64,000 nucleotides of DNA from contig CAWKDZ010000002.1 of NCBI GenBank assembly GCA_963848525.1, forward strand, positions 620,001-684,000, given 5' to 3'. Positions 31,735 to 40,387 of the stretch are shown here, in pieces. The stretch comes from JACCTU01 sp963848525. GTDB taxonomy: Bacteria > Actinomycetota > Thermoleophilia > Gaiellales > Gaiellaceae. The notes under the pieces were generated by a model. That model had not been told where the DNA came from, searched no databases, and worked only from the letters and a program-made list of their open reading frames with translations. Position 1 is the stretch's first letter. Every line of letters starts with the position of its first letter. Position numbers and translations under genes: made by a program.

Positions 31735-32784
31735 CTAGAGGACGAGTGTTTCCGGAAAGACCGCTTCGCCGGCGAAGCGCTCGAGGCGGTACGGGGTGAG
31801 GTCGACCTCGGGCTGCTCGCCGAGGAGCTCGGCCGCCGCGACCGCGCCGACGGCCGGGCTCTGCATGAAGCCGTGCCCCGAGAAGCCGCACGCCGCGTAG
31901 ACGCCGTCGCCGACCCAGCCGATGATCGGGTGCGCGTCGGGCGTCATGTCGTAGAGGCCGGCCCAGGCGTCCGCGATCGTCGTCTCCGCCGCCGGCGGGT
32001 AGCGATGCGCGAGCCGCGCAAGCCGGTCGTCGAACACCGACTCGTCGACGCGCTCCTCGAAGCCCCAACGTGGCGTCGCGTCCGTCATCGCGAGCACGAG
32101 CCGGTCGCCTCGGCGGCGAAAGTGGAACCCGGTCTCGGCCTCCACCACCATCGGCAAGTCGGCCGGAAGCGCGAGCGGCCCCGTGCGCAGAAGCTGGCGG
32201 CAGAGCGGCCGCACCGGTAGCTCGACGCCGCGCGCGGCCGCGACCTCGGCCGACCACGGCCCGCAGGCGATCACGAGCGCGTCGGCGTCGAGCGTCAGCG
32301 CGTCGGTGCGCTCGCGCAGCTCCACGCCGCTCGCGACGGCGCGCCGCACCAGCTCGCGGGCGACCGCCGGGGGATCCGCGCACCCGTCCTGCCAGCAGGC
32401 GACGCCGCCGAGCACGTCGTCGGTGCGGAGACCGGCGACGCGCGAGGCATCGACGCGCTCGGCGGGAACGCCGAGCTCGACCTGGACCGCGCGGCGTTCC
32501 TCCAGCACCGCCAGCCCCTCCTCCGTCGTCGCGACGAACAGGTAGCCGACCTGCTCGAAGAACGGACGGCCTAGCGACTCGAAGAAGCGGATCGAGCTCT
32601 GCGCGAGCCGCACCTCCGCCGCCGTCGAGAACTGCTGCCGCACACCCCCCATCGCCTTCGCGGTCGCTCCCGACGCGACCGCGCCGGCATCGGCGAGCAC
32701 GACGTCATTCGCCCCGCGCTCGGCGAGGTGGAACGCGATCGACGCCCCGATCGCCCCCGCGCCGGCTACGACGACTCGAGCCAC
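31735..32784 (-). CDS. FAD-dependent amine oxidase (DAO family)
   Basis: GTG at 32784 gives 349 residues. An N-terminal VVVAGAGAIGASIAFHLAERG binds FAD, followed by ASGATAKAMGGVRQQFS (the GG-DAO family loop), GYLFVATTEEGLAVL, a middle substrate domain and the C-terminal AACGFSGHGFMQSPAVG that closes over the flavin. It fits the sarcosine oxidase/glycine oxidase group acting on N-methyl or small amino acids. The start overlaps the end of the DapA-like gene by 19 bases. Confidence 0.85.
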   Translation of the reverse strand: MARVVVAGAGAIGASIAFHLAERGANDVVLADAGAVASGATAKAMGGVRQQFSTAAEVRLAQSSIRFFESLGRPFFEQVGYLFVATTEEGLAVLEERRAVQVELGVPAERVDASRVAGLRTDDVLGGVACWQDGCADPPAVARELVRRAVASGVELRERTDALTLDADALVIACGPWSAEVAAARGVELPVRPLCRQLLRTGPLALPADLPMVVEAETGFHFRRRGDRLVLAMTDATPRWGFEERVDESVFDDRLARLAHRYPPAAETTIADAWAGLYDMTPDAHPIIGWVGDGVYAACGFSGHGFMQSPAVGAVAAAELLGEQPEVDLTPYRLERFAGEAVFPETLVL

Positions 32785-33599
32785 CGGTCGAGCTCCTCCC
32801 GCTCGTCGCTCCGCAGCATGCGAAGCGGAGCGCGCACGTCCTCGCGGACCGGGACGCCGCGCCGCCCGAGCACGCGCTTCGCCGCAGCGTGGAAGGGGAA
32901 GCGCTCCAGCGCCGCGCGGAGCTCGCCGATCCGACCCGCCTCGCCGCGCGCGGCCGCGGCCACCTCGGTCGGGAACGCGGTCGCGAGCCCCGAGACGACA
33001 CCGGCCGCCCCGGCGCGCAGCCCCTGCTCGATCAGCGACTCGGGGCCGACGAAGACGTCGAGGCCGTCGAGCAGGTACGGCGCGAACGCATCCCACGGCC
33101 GGTCGGAGACCTTCAGCCCGCGCAGGTTCGGCGCGCGCTCGCGGAGACGCTCGACGACTCCGACGGGAACTGCGTACCCGCTGCGTGCCGCGAACTCGTA
33201 GAGATAGAACGGCAGCGGCGCGCAGGCGTCGGCCGCCGCCGCGAAGTGCGCGAGCAGCGCGTCGTCGTCGAGCGCGAAGTACGGCGGGCCGATGACGGCG
33301 ACGGCGGCCGCCCCGGCGTCGGCCGCGTGCCTCGCGAGCGCGACGGTGTCGGCGGTCGTCTGGGCGCCGCAGTGAACCGCCACCGTCAGGGGCCCCGCCG
33401 CGGCGACGAACGCCTCCGCCGCGCGCCGCCGCTCGTCGAGCGAGAGCAGGATCCCCTCCCCCGTCGTGCCGAGCACGAGCACGCCGGCGAGTCCTCCCGA
33501 AGCCAGGAACTCGCACAGCGGCGCGAAGGCGTCCTCGTCGAGCGCGGCGCCCTCGTCGCGGAGCGGCGTCACGGCGGCCGCGAGCGTTCCCCGGAGCAC
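32766..33599 (-). CDS. Dihydrodipicolinate synthase-family aldolase
   Basis: The 277-residue TIM barrel has GTTGEG (substrate-binding loop), YLYEF with the active-site Tyr, and GLKVSD with the Schiff-base Lys. DapA-family enzymes perform aldol additions or cleavages. The presence of an amine oxidase in the same operon suggests breakdown of a hydroxyproline or similar amino acid rather than lysine synthesis, which is inference. ATG or GTG near 33599 is the start, 24 bases from the divergent enoyl-CoA hydratase. Confidence 0.82.
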   Translation of the reverse strand: MLRGTLAAAVTPLRDEGAALDEDAFAPLCEFLASGGLAGVLVLGTTGEGILLSLDERRRAAEAFVAAAGPLTVAVHCGAQTTADTVALARHAADAGAAAVAVIGPPYFALDDDALLAHFAAAADACAPLPFYLYEFAARSGYAVPVGVVERLRERAPNLRGLKVSDRPWDAFAPYLLDGLDVFVGPESLIEQGLRAGAAGVVSGLATAFPTEVAAAARGEAGRIGELRAALERFPFHAAAKRVLGRRGVPVREDVRAPLRMLRSDEREELDRWLESS

Positions 33600-33623
33600 G
33601 CGCGCAATCTACGCTTCGCGGCC

Positions 33624-34370
33624 ATGGCCGACCTCCGCGTCGAACGCGACGGCAGCGTCCTCCGCATCACGCTCGCACGACCGGACCGCCGGAACGCGTT
33701 CGACGCCGACCTGATCGCGGCGCTGCGCGACGCGTTCGCCGACGTCGGCGACGCGCGCGCGGTTGTGCTGTCCGGCGAGGGCGAGAGCTTCTGCGCCGGC
33801 GCCGACGTCGAGTGGATGCGCTCGTCGGTCGAGCTGAGCTACGAGGAGAACGTCCAGGACGCGCGCCGGCTCCGCCAGATGCTGGAGACGCTCGACGCGT
33901 GCGCGGCTCCGGTCGTCGCCCGCGTGCACGGCCACGTGCTCGGCGGCGGCTGCGGCCTCGTCGCGTGCTCCGACGTCGTCCTCGCCGCAGAGGGAACACA
34001 GTTCGCGTTCTCGGAGGTCAAGCTCGGGATCATCCCGGCCGCGATCTCGCCCTTCGCGCTCGCGAAGATCGGACCGAGCGCGGCGCGCCGCTACTTCGTC
34101 ACCGGCGAGCGCTTCGACGCCGAAGTCGCGCTGCGGCTCGGCCTCGTCCACGAGGTCGTCGCCGACCTCGACGCCGCGGAGGCACGTGTGCTGAAGGAGC
34201 TCTTGAGCGCCGGGCCGGATGCGGCGCGCCACGCGAAGCGGCTCGTGCTCGAACGCCCCGAAGGGCTCGCGACAGAGCGGCGGATCGCCGAGCGGCGGAC
34301 GAGCGACGAAGGGCAGGAAGGCCTGCGCGCCTTCCTGGACAAGCGCAAGCCCAGCTGGCTCCAAGGGTAG
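33624..34370 (+). CDS. Enoyl-CoA hydratase, methylglutaconyl-CoA hydratase-like
   Basis: The 248-residue crotonase has ESFCAGADVEWM (oxyanion hole and first Glu region) and HGHVLGGGCGLVACSDVVL. The second catalytic Glu lies in FSEVKLGIIPA. The GADxxWM form is common in methylglutaconyl-CoA hydratases of leucine breakdown, which fits the carboxylase genes in the window. Start ATG at 33624. Confidence 0.85.
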   Translation: MADLRVERDGSVLRITLARPDRRNAFDADLIAALRDAFADVGDARAVVLSGEGESFCAGADVEWMRSSVELSYEENVQDARRLRQMLETLDACAAPVVARVHGHVLGGGCGLVACSDVVLAAEGTQFAFSEVKLGIIPAAISPFALAKIGPSAARRYFVTGERFDAEVALRLGLVHEVVADLDAAEARVLKELLSAGPDAARHAKRLVLERPEGLATERRIAERRTSDEGQEGLRAFLDKRKPSWLQG

Positions 34371-34376
34371 GCGCCG

Positions 34377-35525
34377 ATGCGCAGGCTGCTCCTGCTCGTC
34401 GGAGCGATCGTCTTCGTCGACACGATGTTCTACGCGGCGCTGACGCCGCTGCTGCCCCAGTACGCCGAAGACCTCGACCTCTCGAAGGCCGGCGCAGGAC
34501 TGCTCTCGGCCGCGTACGCGCTCGGTGCGCTCGCCGGCGGGATTCCCGGCGGCCTGTCCGCCGCGAGGTTCGGCGTCCGCCCGACCGTGCTCGTCGGGCT
34601 GGTGGGCATGGCCGTGACGACGACGGTGTTCGGCTTCGCCGAGTCGATCGTCGTCCTCGACGTCGCGCGCTTCCTCCAGGGCTTCGCGAGCTCGTTCTCG
34701 TGGACGGCGGGGCTAGCGTGGCTCGTCGCCGCCGCGCCGGCCGGGCGACGCGGCGAGACGATCGGCGCCGCGATGGGCGCGTCGATCGTCGGCGCGCTGT
34801 TCGGGCCCGTGCTCGGCGGCGTGGCGTCGATCGTCGGCACGGGACCGGCGTTCGCGAGCGTCGCCGTCCTCGCGTCCGTCCTCGCCGTCTGGGCCTGGCG
34901 GACGCCGGCGTTCAAGCCGGAGACGCCACAGCCGCTGCGCCGGTTGTTCGAAGCCGCGGTCGACCCGCGCGTGGCGGCTTCGATCTGGTTCGTCGTCCTG
35001 CCCGCGGTCCTGTTCGGGACGCTGAACGTGCTCGGCCCGCTGCGCCTCGACGTGCTCGGCCTCTCGGCGCTCGCGATCGGCGCGACCTGGCTGGTGGCCG
35101 CGACGTTCGAGGCGCTGATCACGCCCGCGGTCGGCCGCGTCTCCGACCGCCGCGGACGACTCGCCCCGCTACGCGCCGGCCTGCTCGGCGGCGCGGTGAC
35201 GACTGCGCTGCTCCCGGTGATCGAGCATGGGTGGGTGCTCGCCGCCGCCATCGTCGTCGCAGCCTGTGCGTACAGCGCGTTCTGGGCGCCCGCGATGTCG
35301 ATGCTCGCCGACCGTGCCGAGGAGCTCGGTCTCGACTACGCGTACGGTTTCGCGCTGATCAACCTCGCCTGGGCGCCGGGGGCTGCGGCCGGTGCCGCGC
35401 TCGGGGGAGCGATCGCCCGTGCGACGACGGACGGGGTCGTCTACGGCACGCTCGCCGCGCTCTGCGTGTTCACGCTCGTGACGGTCACTCCGCGACTGCG
35501 CGAGCCGGCTCCAGCCCCGCGCTAG
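34377..35525 (+). CDS. Major facilitator superfamily transporter
   Basis: The 382-residue protein is strongly hydrophobic, with about twelve predicted helices, an MFS loop RFGVRPTVLVG (between helices 2 and 3) and a second copy around VGRVSDRRGR. It starts six bases after the hydratase and is probably co-transcribed. Substrate unknown. Its stop overlaps the convergent Ig-repeat gene by four bases. Confidence 0.85.
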   Translation: MRRLLLLVGAIVFVDTMFYAALTPLLPQYAEDLDLSKAGAGLLSAAYALGALAGGIPGGLSAARFGVRPTVLVGLVGMAVTTTVFGFAESIVVLDVARFLQGFASSFSWTAGLAWLVAAAPAGRRGETIGAAMGASIVGALFGPVLGGVASIVGTGPAFASVAVLASVLAVWAWRTPAFKPETPQPLRRLFEAAVDPRVAASIWFVVLPAVLFGTLNVLGPLRLDVLGLSALAIGATWLVAATFEALITPAVGRVSDRRGRLAPLRAGLLGGAVTTALLPVIEHGWVLAAAIVVAACAYSAFWAPAMSMLADRAEELGLDYAYGFALINLAWAPGAAAGAALGGAIARATTDGVVYGTLAALCVFTLVTVTPRLREPAPAPR

Positions 35526-37309
35526 CGAATCACGACGAACGTGCTCTGCCCGGCGACCCGGCCAAAGCGCCGTTCGGCGAAGCGCCCGAAGCCGGGGAAC
35601 ACGTACCAGCGGCACGCCGCGCGCGGAAGCACGTACTTGCGGCCGCCGAGCTTGCCGCGCCGAGGGATCACGAGCCTGGTGCGCTTCGGCCAGGTCGTGA
35701 TCAGCTTCCGCTTCTTGCACCAGACCTGGACGTTGTAGTACGTCGCGCGCTCGATCGAGAGCCACTCGAGCACGATCGGCGGACGCACGCGCGCACCGGC
35801 GGCGGGGCTGTAGAGCGCGGGCAGCGCCACTGCGGTCGCCTTCTGCTCGACGCCGTTCGCGGCCTCGTCGGCAGCGGCGACGACGTACTCGTACGACGCC
35901 CGGTTGTCGATCCCGGTGTCCTTGAAGAAATCGGCCTTGCCGCTGAAGACGACGCTCTGCTCCTCGCCGGCGCGGCCGGGCTTGCGGGTGACGCGAACGC
36001 TCGCGACGTCGTTCGAGATCTTCCACTTCAGGAGCGCGAACTTGTTCCCGGCCTGGACGACGACGTTCGAGAGCGACGGCGGCGTCGCGTCGTACTTGAA
36101 GCGGTGCTGCTTCGCTGCGCTCGTGTGCCCGGCCTTGTCCGTGCACGTGCCGCTGACGGCGGCCGTCGGCGCGTCGGGACCGCCGTAGCTCGCGCGCGTG
36201 CACTCGGCGACGCCCGAGCCCGCGTCGCTGCCGACGAACTGGAACGAGACCGCGCGGTTCCACCAGCCGTTCGCGTCCGCGGGACGGTCGGCCTGAGCAC
36301 CGGTCACCTCGGGCGCAGTGCTGTCGTACGGGATCTCGACCCCGCCGCTGCCGGTGTTCCCGGCGTTGTCGGTGCAGCTTCCGCCAACCGACCCGCGCCC
36401 GTCCGGCCCCGAGTACGTCCCGCCGCCGGAGCAGCCGGCGACACCGGACGTCCCGTCGGTCCCGCCGATCGAGACTGAGACGGGGCGCGCGTACCAGCCG
36501 TTCGCGTCGGGGCCGCGGTCAGGGGAGCCACCAACGGAGGGAGGGGTCGCGTCGTAGTTGATCGACGCGCTTCCGGTCGACGAGTTGCCGGCGACGTCGG
36601 TGCAGCTGGACGGCACGGCAGCACCGGCGCCGTCCGGCCCGGCGTAGTTGACGGGCGTGCACGGCCCCGGCCCGGAGAGGTTGTCCGTCGCGGTGAAGTT
36701 GACGACGACCGCCTGGTTGTACCAGCCGTTCTTGTCGGGAGCGCGCGCGGCGGCGGCGCTGCTGATCGTCGGCGGTGTGTCGTCGAACTTGAAGCCCGAC
36801 ACGGGAGCGGTCGAGCCGTTCCCGGCATTGTCGAGGCACGTGATGCTGCCGGACGCAGACGCGCTGTCGGGACCGGAGTACGAGCTGCCACACGGCCGCG
36901 GCCCGGAGACTGCGTCGCTCGGGTTCGCGTTGATGCCGACCGGCGCGTTGTACCAACCCGCCTGATCGGGACCACGCGAGAGACCGATGCCCGAGATCGT
37001 CGGCGCGGTCCAGTCGATCTTGATCTGCGCCGTCCCGATGGACGCGGAGCCGCCGCTCGTCTGCACGGAGCAGCTCCGTCCCGCGTGGACGCCTTCGCTC
37101 GAGATCGTCTCGTCCTGGCAGCCTGTGAGGCTCACCAGCGACTCGCCGTTGAGGTTGACCGTCCACGTGACGGCGACGCTGCTCCTGAACCACCCGCCGT
37201 CGCCGCTCGTCCCCGAGACGTTGACGCTGATCGTCGGCGGGCCGAGCGCGCCCGCCCACGGCACGACGACCAGCGCGGCGAACGCCGCGAACACGAGCAC
37301 GCGCCTCAT
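35522..37309 (-). CDS. Secreted multi-domain protein with bacterial Ig-like repeats
   Basis: Signal peptide (MRRVLVFAAFAALVVVPWAGA). From residue about 100 the protein has four to five repeats of 70-75 residues, each with PPxIS or PPSV, RGPDANGWYN, PV or AV, SG...C and a SCTDNAGN-type end. These are Ig-like beta-sandwich repeats with a conserved disulfide. The last 170 residues hold FN3-like elements and a C-terminal WYVFPGF...QSTFVVIR. It has no membrane anchor of its own. It is the last gene of the leftward 35.5-40.3 kb surface-protein block, in which it overlaps the upstream gene by four bases. Confidence 0.78.
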   Translation of the reverse strand: MRRVLVFAAFAALVVVPWAGALGPPTISVNVSGTSGDGGWFRSSVAVTWTVNLNGESLVSLTGCQDETISSEGVHAGRSCSVQTSGGSASIGTAQIKIDWTAPTISGIGLSRGPDQAGWYNAPVGINANPSDAVSGPRPCGSSYSGPDSASASGSITCLDNAGNGSTAPVSGFKFDDTPPTISSAAAARAPDKNGWYNQAVVVNFTATDNLSGPGPCTPVNYAGPDGAGAAVPSSCTDVAGNSSTGSASINYDATPPSVGGSPDRGPDANGWYARPVSVSIGGTDGTSGVAGCSGGGTYSGPDGRGSVGGSCTDNAGNTGSGGVEIPYDSTAPEVTGAQADRPADANGWWNRAVSFQFVGSDAGSGVAECTRASYGGPDAPTAAVSGTCTDKAGHTSAAKQHRFKYDATPPSLSNVVVQAGNKFALLKWKISNDVASVRVTRKPGRAGEEQSVVFSGKADFFKDTGIDNRASYEYVVAAADEAANGVEQKATAVALPALYSPAAGARVRPPIVLEWLSIERATYYNVQVWCKKRKLITTWPKRTRLVIPRRGKLGGRKYVLPRAACRWYVFPGFGRFAERRFGRVAGQSTFVVIR

Positions 37310-37824
37310 CGAACCTCCCTCCGCACCTGAGCCACGAGCGCCAGGAACGACGCGCTCGCGAGCACGAGCGCGAAGACCGCAAGCGCGGCCAGCCGGCGGG
37401 GAACCGGGTACTCGTCGGGAAAGACGAGGCCGGCCGCGCTCACGAACTCGAGGGGCGGGTCACGCGGCGGCGCGTGCGGGATCACGCGCACCGGGACGCG
37501 CGTCTCGCGCCGGGCCGCCGGCGCGCGACGCGTGGCTCGCGCCACAGGCTTGGTCACAACTCTCACGCGCGTCGGCGTCGCGCGACCGACGGTCTGGCGC
37601 GGCGCGACCACGACCGGTGCGGCCCGCGTCACCGGCCGCGCGGGCGCGCGCGAGGCGATCGCGCGACCGTCGGCGAGCGGCGCCGGGTCCGGCACAAGCG
37701 AGGTCCCGGGCCTCGGATCGGGCGCCGGCTGCCCCGCCGCGGAGCCTACGAAGGCAAACGCGGCCCCGGTGGCCCAAGCCACCATCGCCCAACGCCGCAG
37801 CAACGTTCTGGCTCGCTCGGGCAT
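37306..37824 (-). CDS. Secreted Pro/Arg-rich protein with C-terminal membrane anchor
   Basis: ATG at 37824 follows GGGGGAGGG. Signal-like N-terminus (RWAMVAWATGAAFAFVGSAAG), then about 100 residues of Pro/Ala/Arg-rich linker, and a C-terminal helix (LAALAVFALVLASASFLALVAQ) ended by RREVR. The layout places the middle outside the cell with a short cytoplasmic tail. The gene overlaps the Ig-repeat gene by four bases and follows the repeat-protein gene after about 145 bases. It could be a surface anchor (inference). Confidence 0.68.
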   Translation of the reverse strand: MPERARTLLRRWAMVAWATGAAFAFVGSAAGQPAPDPRPGTSLVPDPAPLADGRAIASRAPARPVTRAAPVVVAPRQTVGRATPTRVRVVTKPVARATRRAPAARRETRVPVRVIPHAPPRDPPLEFVSAAGLVFPDEYPVPRRLAALAVFALVLASASFLALVAQVRREVR

Positions 37825-37914
37825 GCGCCCTCCCCCTGAACCTCCGTTGCGGCCCAGGACGCTAGTACGCCCTCGACCCCTTTTCAATAGACGATTCGGG
37901 TGGTTTCCAAGAGA

Positions 37915-37951
37915 CGGGCGGGTCGCCCGCCGGCCCAGCACTGGGCCGGCG
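37915..37951 (-). terminator. Tandem hairpins after the Asn/Gln repeat gene
   Basis: CGCCGGCCCAG (37928-37938) and CTGGGCCGGCG (37941-37951) form a perfect 11-bp stem, followed on the minus strand by a second GGGCG/CGCCC stem and a T-containing stretch (GTCTCTTGG). It should end most transcription from the repeat gene before 37824. Confidence 0.65.
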
Positions 37952-37969
37952 AGCGCCCATCCGTGTCGT

Positions 37970-40321
37970 TCACATCGCGATCTGCCTCGCCAACTGGCTC
38001 GCGTGATTCCGGTTTCCACCGGTTGCGTCCGAGTCGGCGCCGTTCCACTGCGTAGTCGAGCCGCCGGTACCGGGGCTCAACGCGGACACCGGCTTGTTGC
38101 TGTTCTTCGGGGCGAACTGCAGTGCCGCCGAGAGAGCAGCCGCAAGCTGGAAGTTCTGCGCCGCCTGGCCGGCCGCCTGGATCCCGAGCTGGGCGCCTGC
38201 GCCCGACTGGGTCTGGGAAGCCGACTGGTCGACGCTGTTCGCGTTGGAGCCGGTCGCGTTCGACTCGACCGTGTTCGCCTGCCAGACGGAGCCGCCGCTA
38301 CCCTCGCTGAGCACGCGGACGGGGTCGTTCACGTTCGACGCCCCTTCCGGGCACCCGCACGGCGAGCGGCCGGCCTTCTGGGCCGCGAACGAAGCAGCGA
38401 GCGAACCCTGTGCGTTCCACGACGACTGCCCGAGCGCCTGAATCCCGATCGCGCCCGAGGGGCAGCGGCAATCGGAGCTGCCGCCGCCACGCTGCGTCTG
38501 GTCTGCCATCTGGCCCACTTCGTTGCTGTTCGTCGCGGTTGCGCCGCTGGCGACGCTGTTCGTCTGCACAACGGATCCGTCACTGCCGGGGCTGAGCACC
38601 CGGAGCGGCTTGTTCTCGTTCGACGCGCCCGCCTGGAACGCCGCCGAGAGCGCTGCCGCGCCCTGATGGTTCTTCGCCTCCTGGCCGATGACCTGGATCC
38701 CGAGCCCACCACTCGGGCAGCACGCGGACATGCCCGCGCCGCTCGACTGGTTCTGCGCTGCGCTCTGGTCGGACGAGTTGGTGTTGGTGGCCGTCGCGTC
38801 GCTGTCGACGCTGTTCGTCTGCCACACGCCACCGTCGTCCCCTTCGCTCAGCACGCGGATCGGCGAGTTCGAGTTCGACGCACCCTCCTGGGCCGCCGCC
38901 GACAGACCGACTGCGAGCTGCTCGCTCTGCGCCGTCTGGCCCGCGATCTGGATGCCGGTCGCTCCGGACGGGCAGCACGCTCCCGTGCTGCTACCGCCGG
39001 CCGACTGCTCCTGGTTCGCGGACTGATTGGCGTTGTTCGAGTTGCTCGCGGTGGCGCCGGAGGAGACCGAGTTGGTCTGCACGACCGAACCGCCGCTTCC
39101 AGGGCTCAACACCCTGAGCGGGGTGTTGCTGTTGCTTGCATGCTCCTGCGTTGCGAGAGAACCCGCCAGCGCACCCTGCTCGTTCCACGCACCCTGGTTG
39201 GCGATCTGGATGCCGAGGCCCGAGCCGGACCCGCCGTACTGGTTCTGGTTCGCGTTCTGGGTGGACGAGTTGCTGTTGGCAGCCGACGCGCCGCTCTCGA
39301 CGCTGTTCGTCTGCCACACGCCACCGTCGTCACCCTCGCTCAGCACGCGGATCGGCACGTTGGTGTTCGAGGCTCCACTCTGCTCGGCCTTCGAACCCGC
39401 CAGCGCAGCTTGCCCGTTCCACGCACCCTGGTTGGCGATCTGGATGCCGGTCGCACCGGACGGGCAGCACGCCCCCGTGCTGGCGCCGCCGGACGACTGC
39501 TCCTGATTCGCCGACTGGTTTGCGTTGTTCGAGTTGCTGGCCGACGCGTTCGAGTCGACAGAGTTGGTCTGCGACACCGGACCGCCGTTCCCGGGGCTGA
39601 GGACACGCACGGACACGTTCGTGTTCTCCGGGTTCTCCTGCGTCGCATGCGAGCCGGCCAGCGCGGCCTGGTGGTTCCCGGCCTGCTGGTCGATCGTCTG
39701 GACGCCGAGTGAAGGAGCCGCCGGGCAGCAGGTCGCCGTCGGTGCTGACACCGGCGCCGCTCCTCCTGCCGACTGCTCCTGCTCGACGGCCTGGGTCGCA
39801 GCGTTCTGGTTCTGCGCCGACGCATTGGAGTCGACGCTGTTCGTCTGCGAGACCGGACCGTCGTTCCCTTCGCTCAGCACGCGGATCGGCACGTTCGTGT
39901 TCGAAGCGCCGGTCTGGCTTGCTCCCGACAGCGCCGCCGCGAGTTGCGCGTTCGCGGCGGTCTGGCTCGCGGTCTGCACGCCGGTCGAGCCGGACGGGCA
40001 GCACGCTCCCGTGCTGCCGGCCGCCTGCGACTGCGCCGCGGACTGGTTCGACGAGTTGGCGTTCGACGCCGATGCGTTGGAGCCGACGCTGTTCGTCTGC
40101 GAGACCGGGCCGTCGTTGCCCGGGCTGAGCACCCGGATCGAGATGTTTGTGTTGCTTGGGTTGGTTTGCGCTGCACCTGACGCAGCACCCGCTCCCTGTG
40201 CGCTCGACGCAGACTGTTCGACAGTCTGAATGCCGAGCTCAGGGGTGGCCGCTGCGGCGAGGCTCACTCCCGTGGTCAGGGAGAGAACGCTCGCGGTCAG
40301 CGCGATGAGACATCGCTTCAT
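37970..40321 (-). CDS. Secreted Asn/Gln-rich nine-repeat protein (candidate amyloid or beta-solenoid)
   Basis: ATG at 40321 has AAGGAG seven bases upstream. Signal peptide MKRCLIALTASVLSLTTG to AAAA (1-25). The remaining 758 residues hold nine repeats of about 78-95 residues. The consensus runs GIQ...Q...NTNxPIRVLS[P/E]G, then DGxVxQTNSV, SxAxASNSN and QSANQEQ. RVLS motifs start at 63, 147, 239, 325, 403, 489, 574, 669 and 747 (the last reads SALS). LSPG and LSEG forms alternate strictly. Cys-Cys linkers (GACCPSG) separate most repeats. Charge is low, and Ser, Asn, Gln, Ala and Gly dominate. There is no membrane segment after the signal. No known family is recognised. The spacing of Q and N suggests stacked beta-strands as in curlin-type fibres, which is inference. 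Confidence 0.85.
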   Translation of the reverse strand: MKRCLIALTASVLSLTTGVSLAAAATPELGIQTVEQSASSAQGAGAASGAAQTNPSNTNISIRVLSPGNDGPVSQTNSVGSNASASNANSSNQSAAQSQAAGSTGACCPSGSTGVQTASQTAANAQLAAALSGASQTGASNTNVPIRVLSEGNDGPVSQTNSVDSNASAQNQNAATQAVEQEQSAGGAAPVSAPTATCCPAAPSLGVQTIDQQAGNHQAALAGSHATQENPENTNVSVRVLSPGNGGPVSQTNSVDSNASASNSNNANQSANQEQSSGGASTGACCPSGATGIQIANQGAWNGQAALAGSKAEQSGASNTNVPIRVLSEGDDGGVWQTNSVESGASAANSNSSTQNANQNQYGGSGSGLGIQIANQGAWNEQGALAGSLATQEHASNSNTPLRVLSPGSGGSVVQTNSVSSGATASNSNNANQSANQEQSAGGSSTGACCPSGATGIQIAGQTAQSEQLAVGLSAAAQEGASNSNSPIRVLSEGDDGGVWQTNSVDSDATATNTNSSDQSAAQNQSSGAGMSACCPSGGLGIQVIGQEAKNHQGAAALSAAFQAGASNENKPLRVLSPGSDGSVVQTNSVASGATATNSNEVGQMADQTQRGGGSSDCRCPSGAIGIQALGQSSWNAQGSLAASFAAQKAGRSPCGCPEGASNVNDPVRVLSEGSGGSVWQANTVESNATGSNANSVDQSASQTQSGAGAQLGIQAAGQAAQNFQLAAALSAALQFAPKNSNKPVSALSPGTGGSTTQWNGADSDATGGNRNHASQLARQIAM

Positions 40322-40387
40322 TCCACACTCCTTGAGCGTCTCGATGGACACGCACTGGGCAAGGGCGCCCAGCGCGGAGGGAGACGC

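Noticed and set aside
37532..39712. Long plus-strand open frame of 726 codons opposite the repeat protein
   Set aside because: It is a shadow of the repetitive minus-strand gene. The minus frame has a signal peptide, a ribosome-binding site and conserved repeats, whereas the plus frame has only Arg/Ala-rich low complexity.
37970..40321. CRISPR-like direct repeats
   Set aside because: The repeated DNA is in phase with codons, units are about 250 bases with mismatches, and there are no uniform short spacers. It is a repeat protein, not a CRISPR array.
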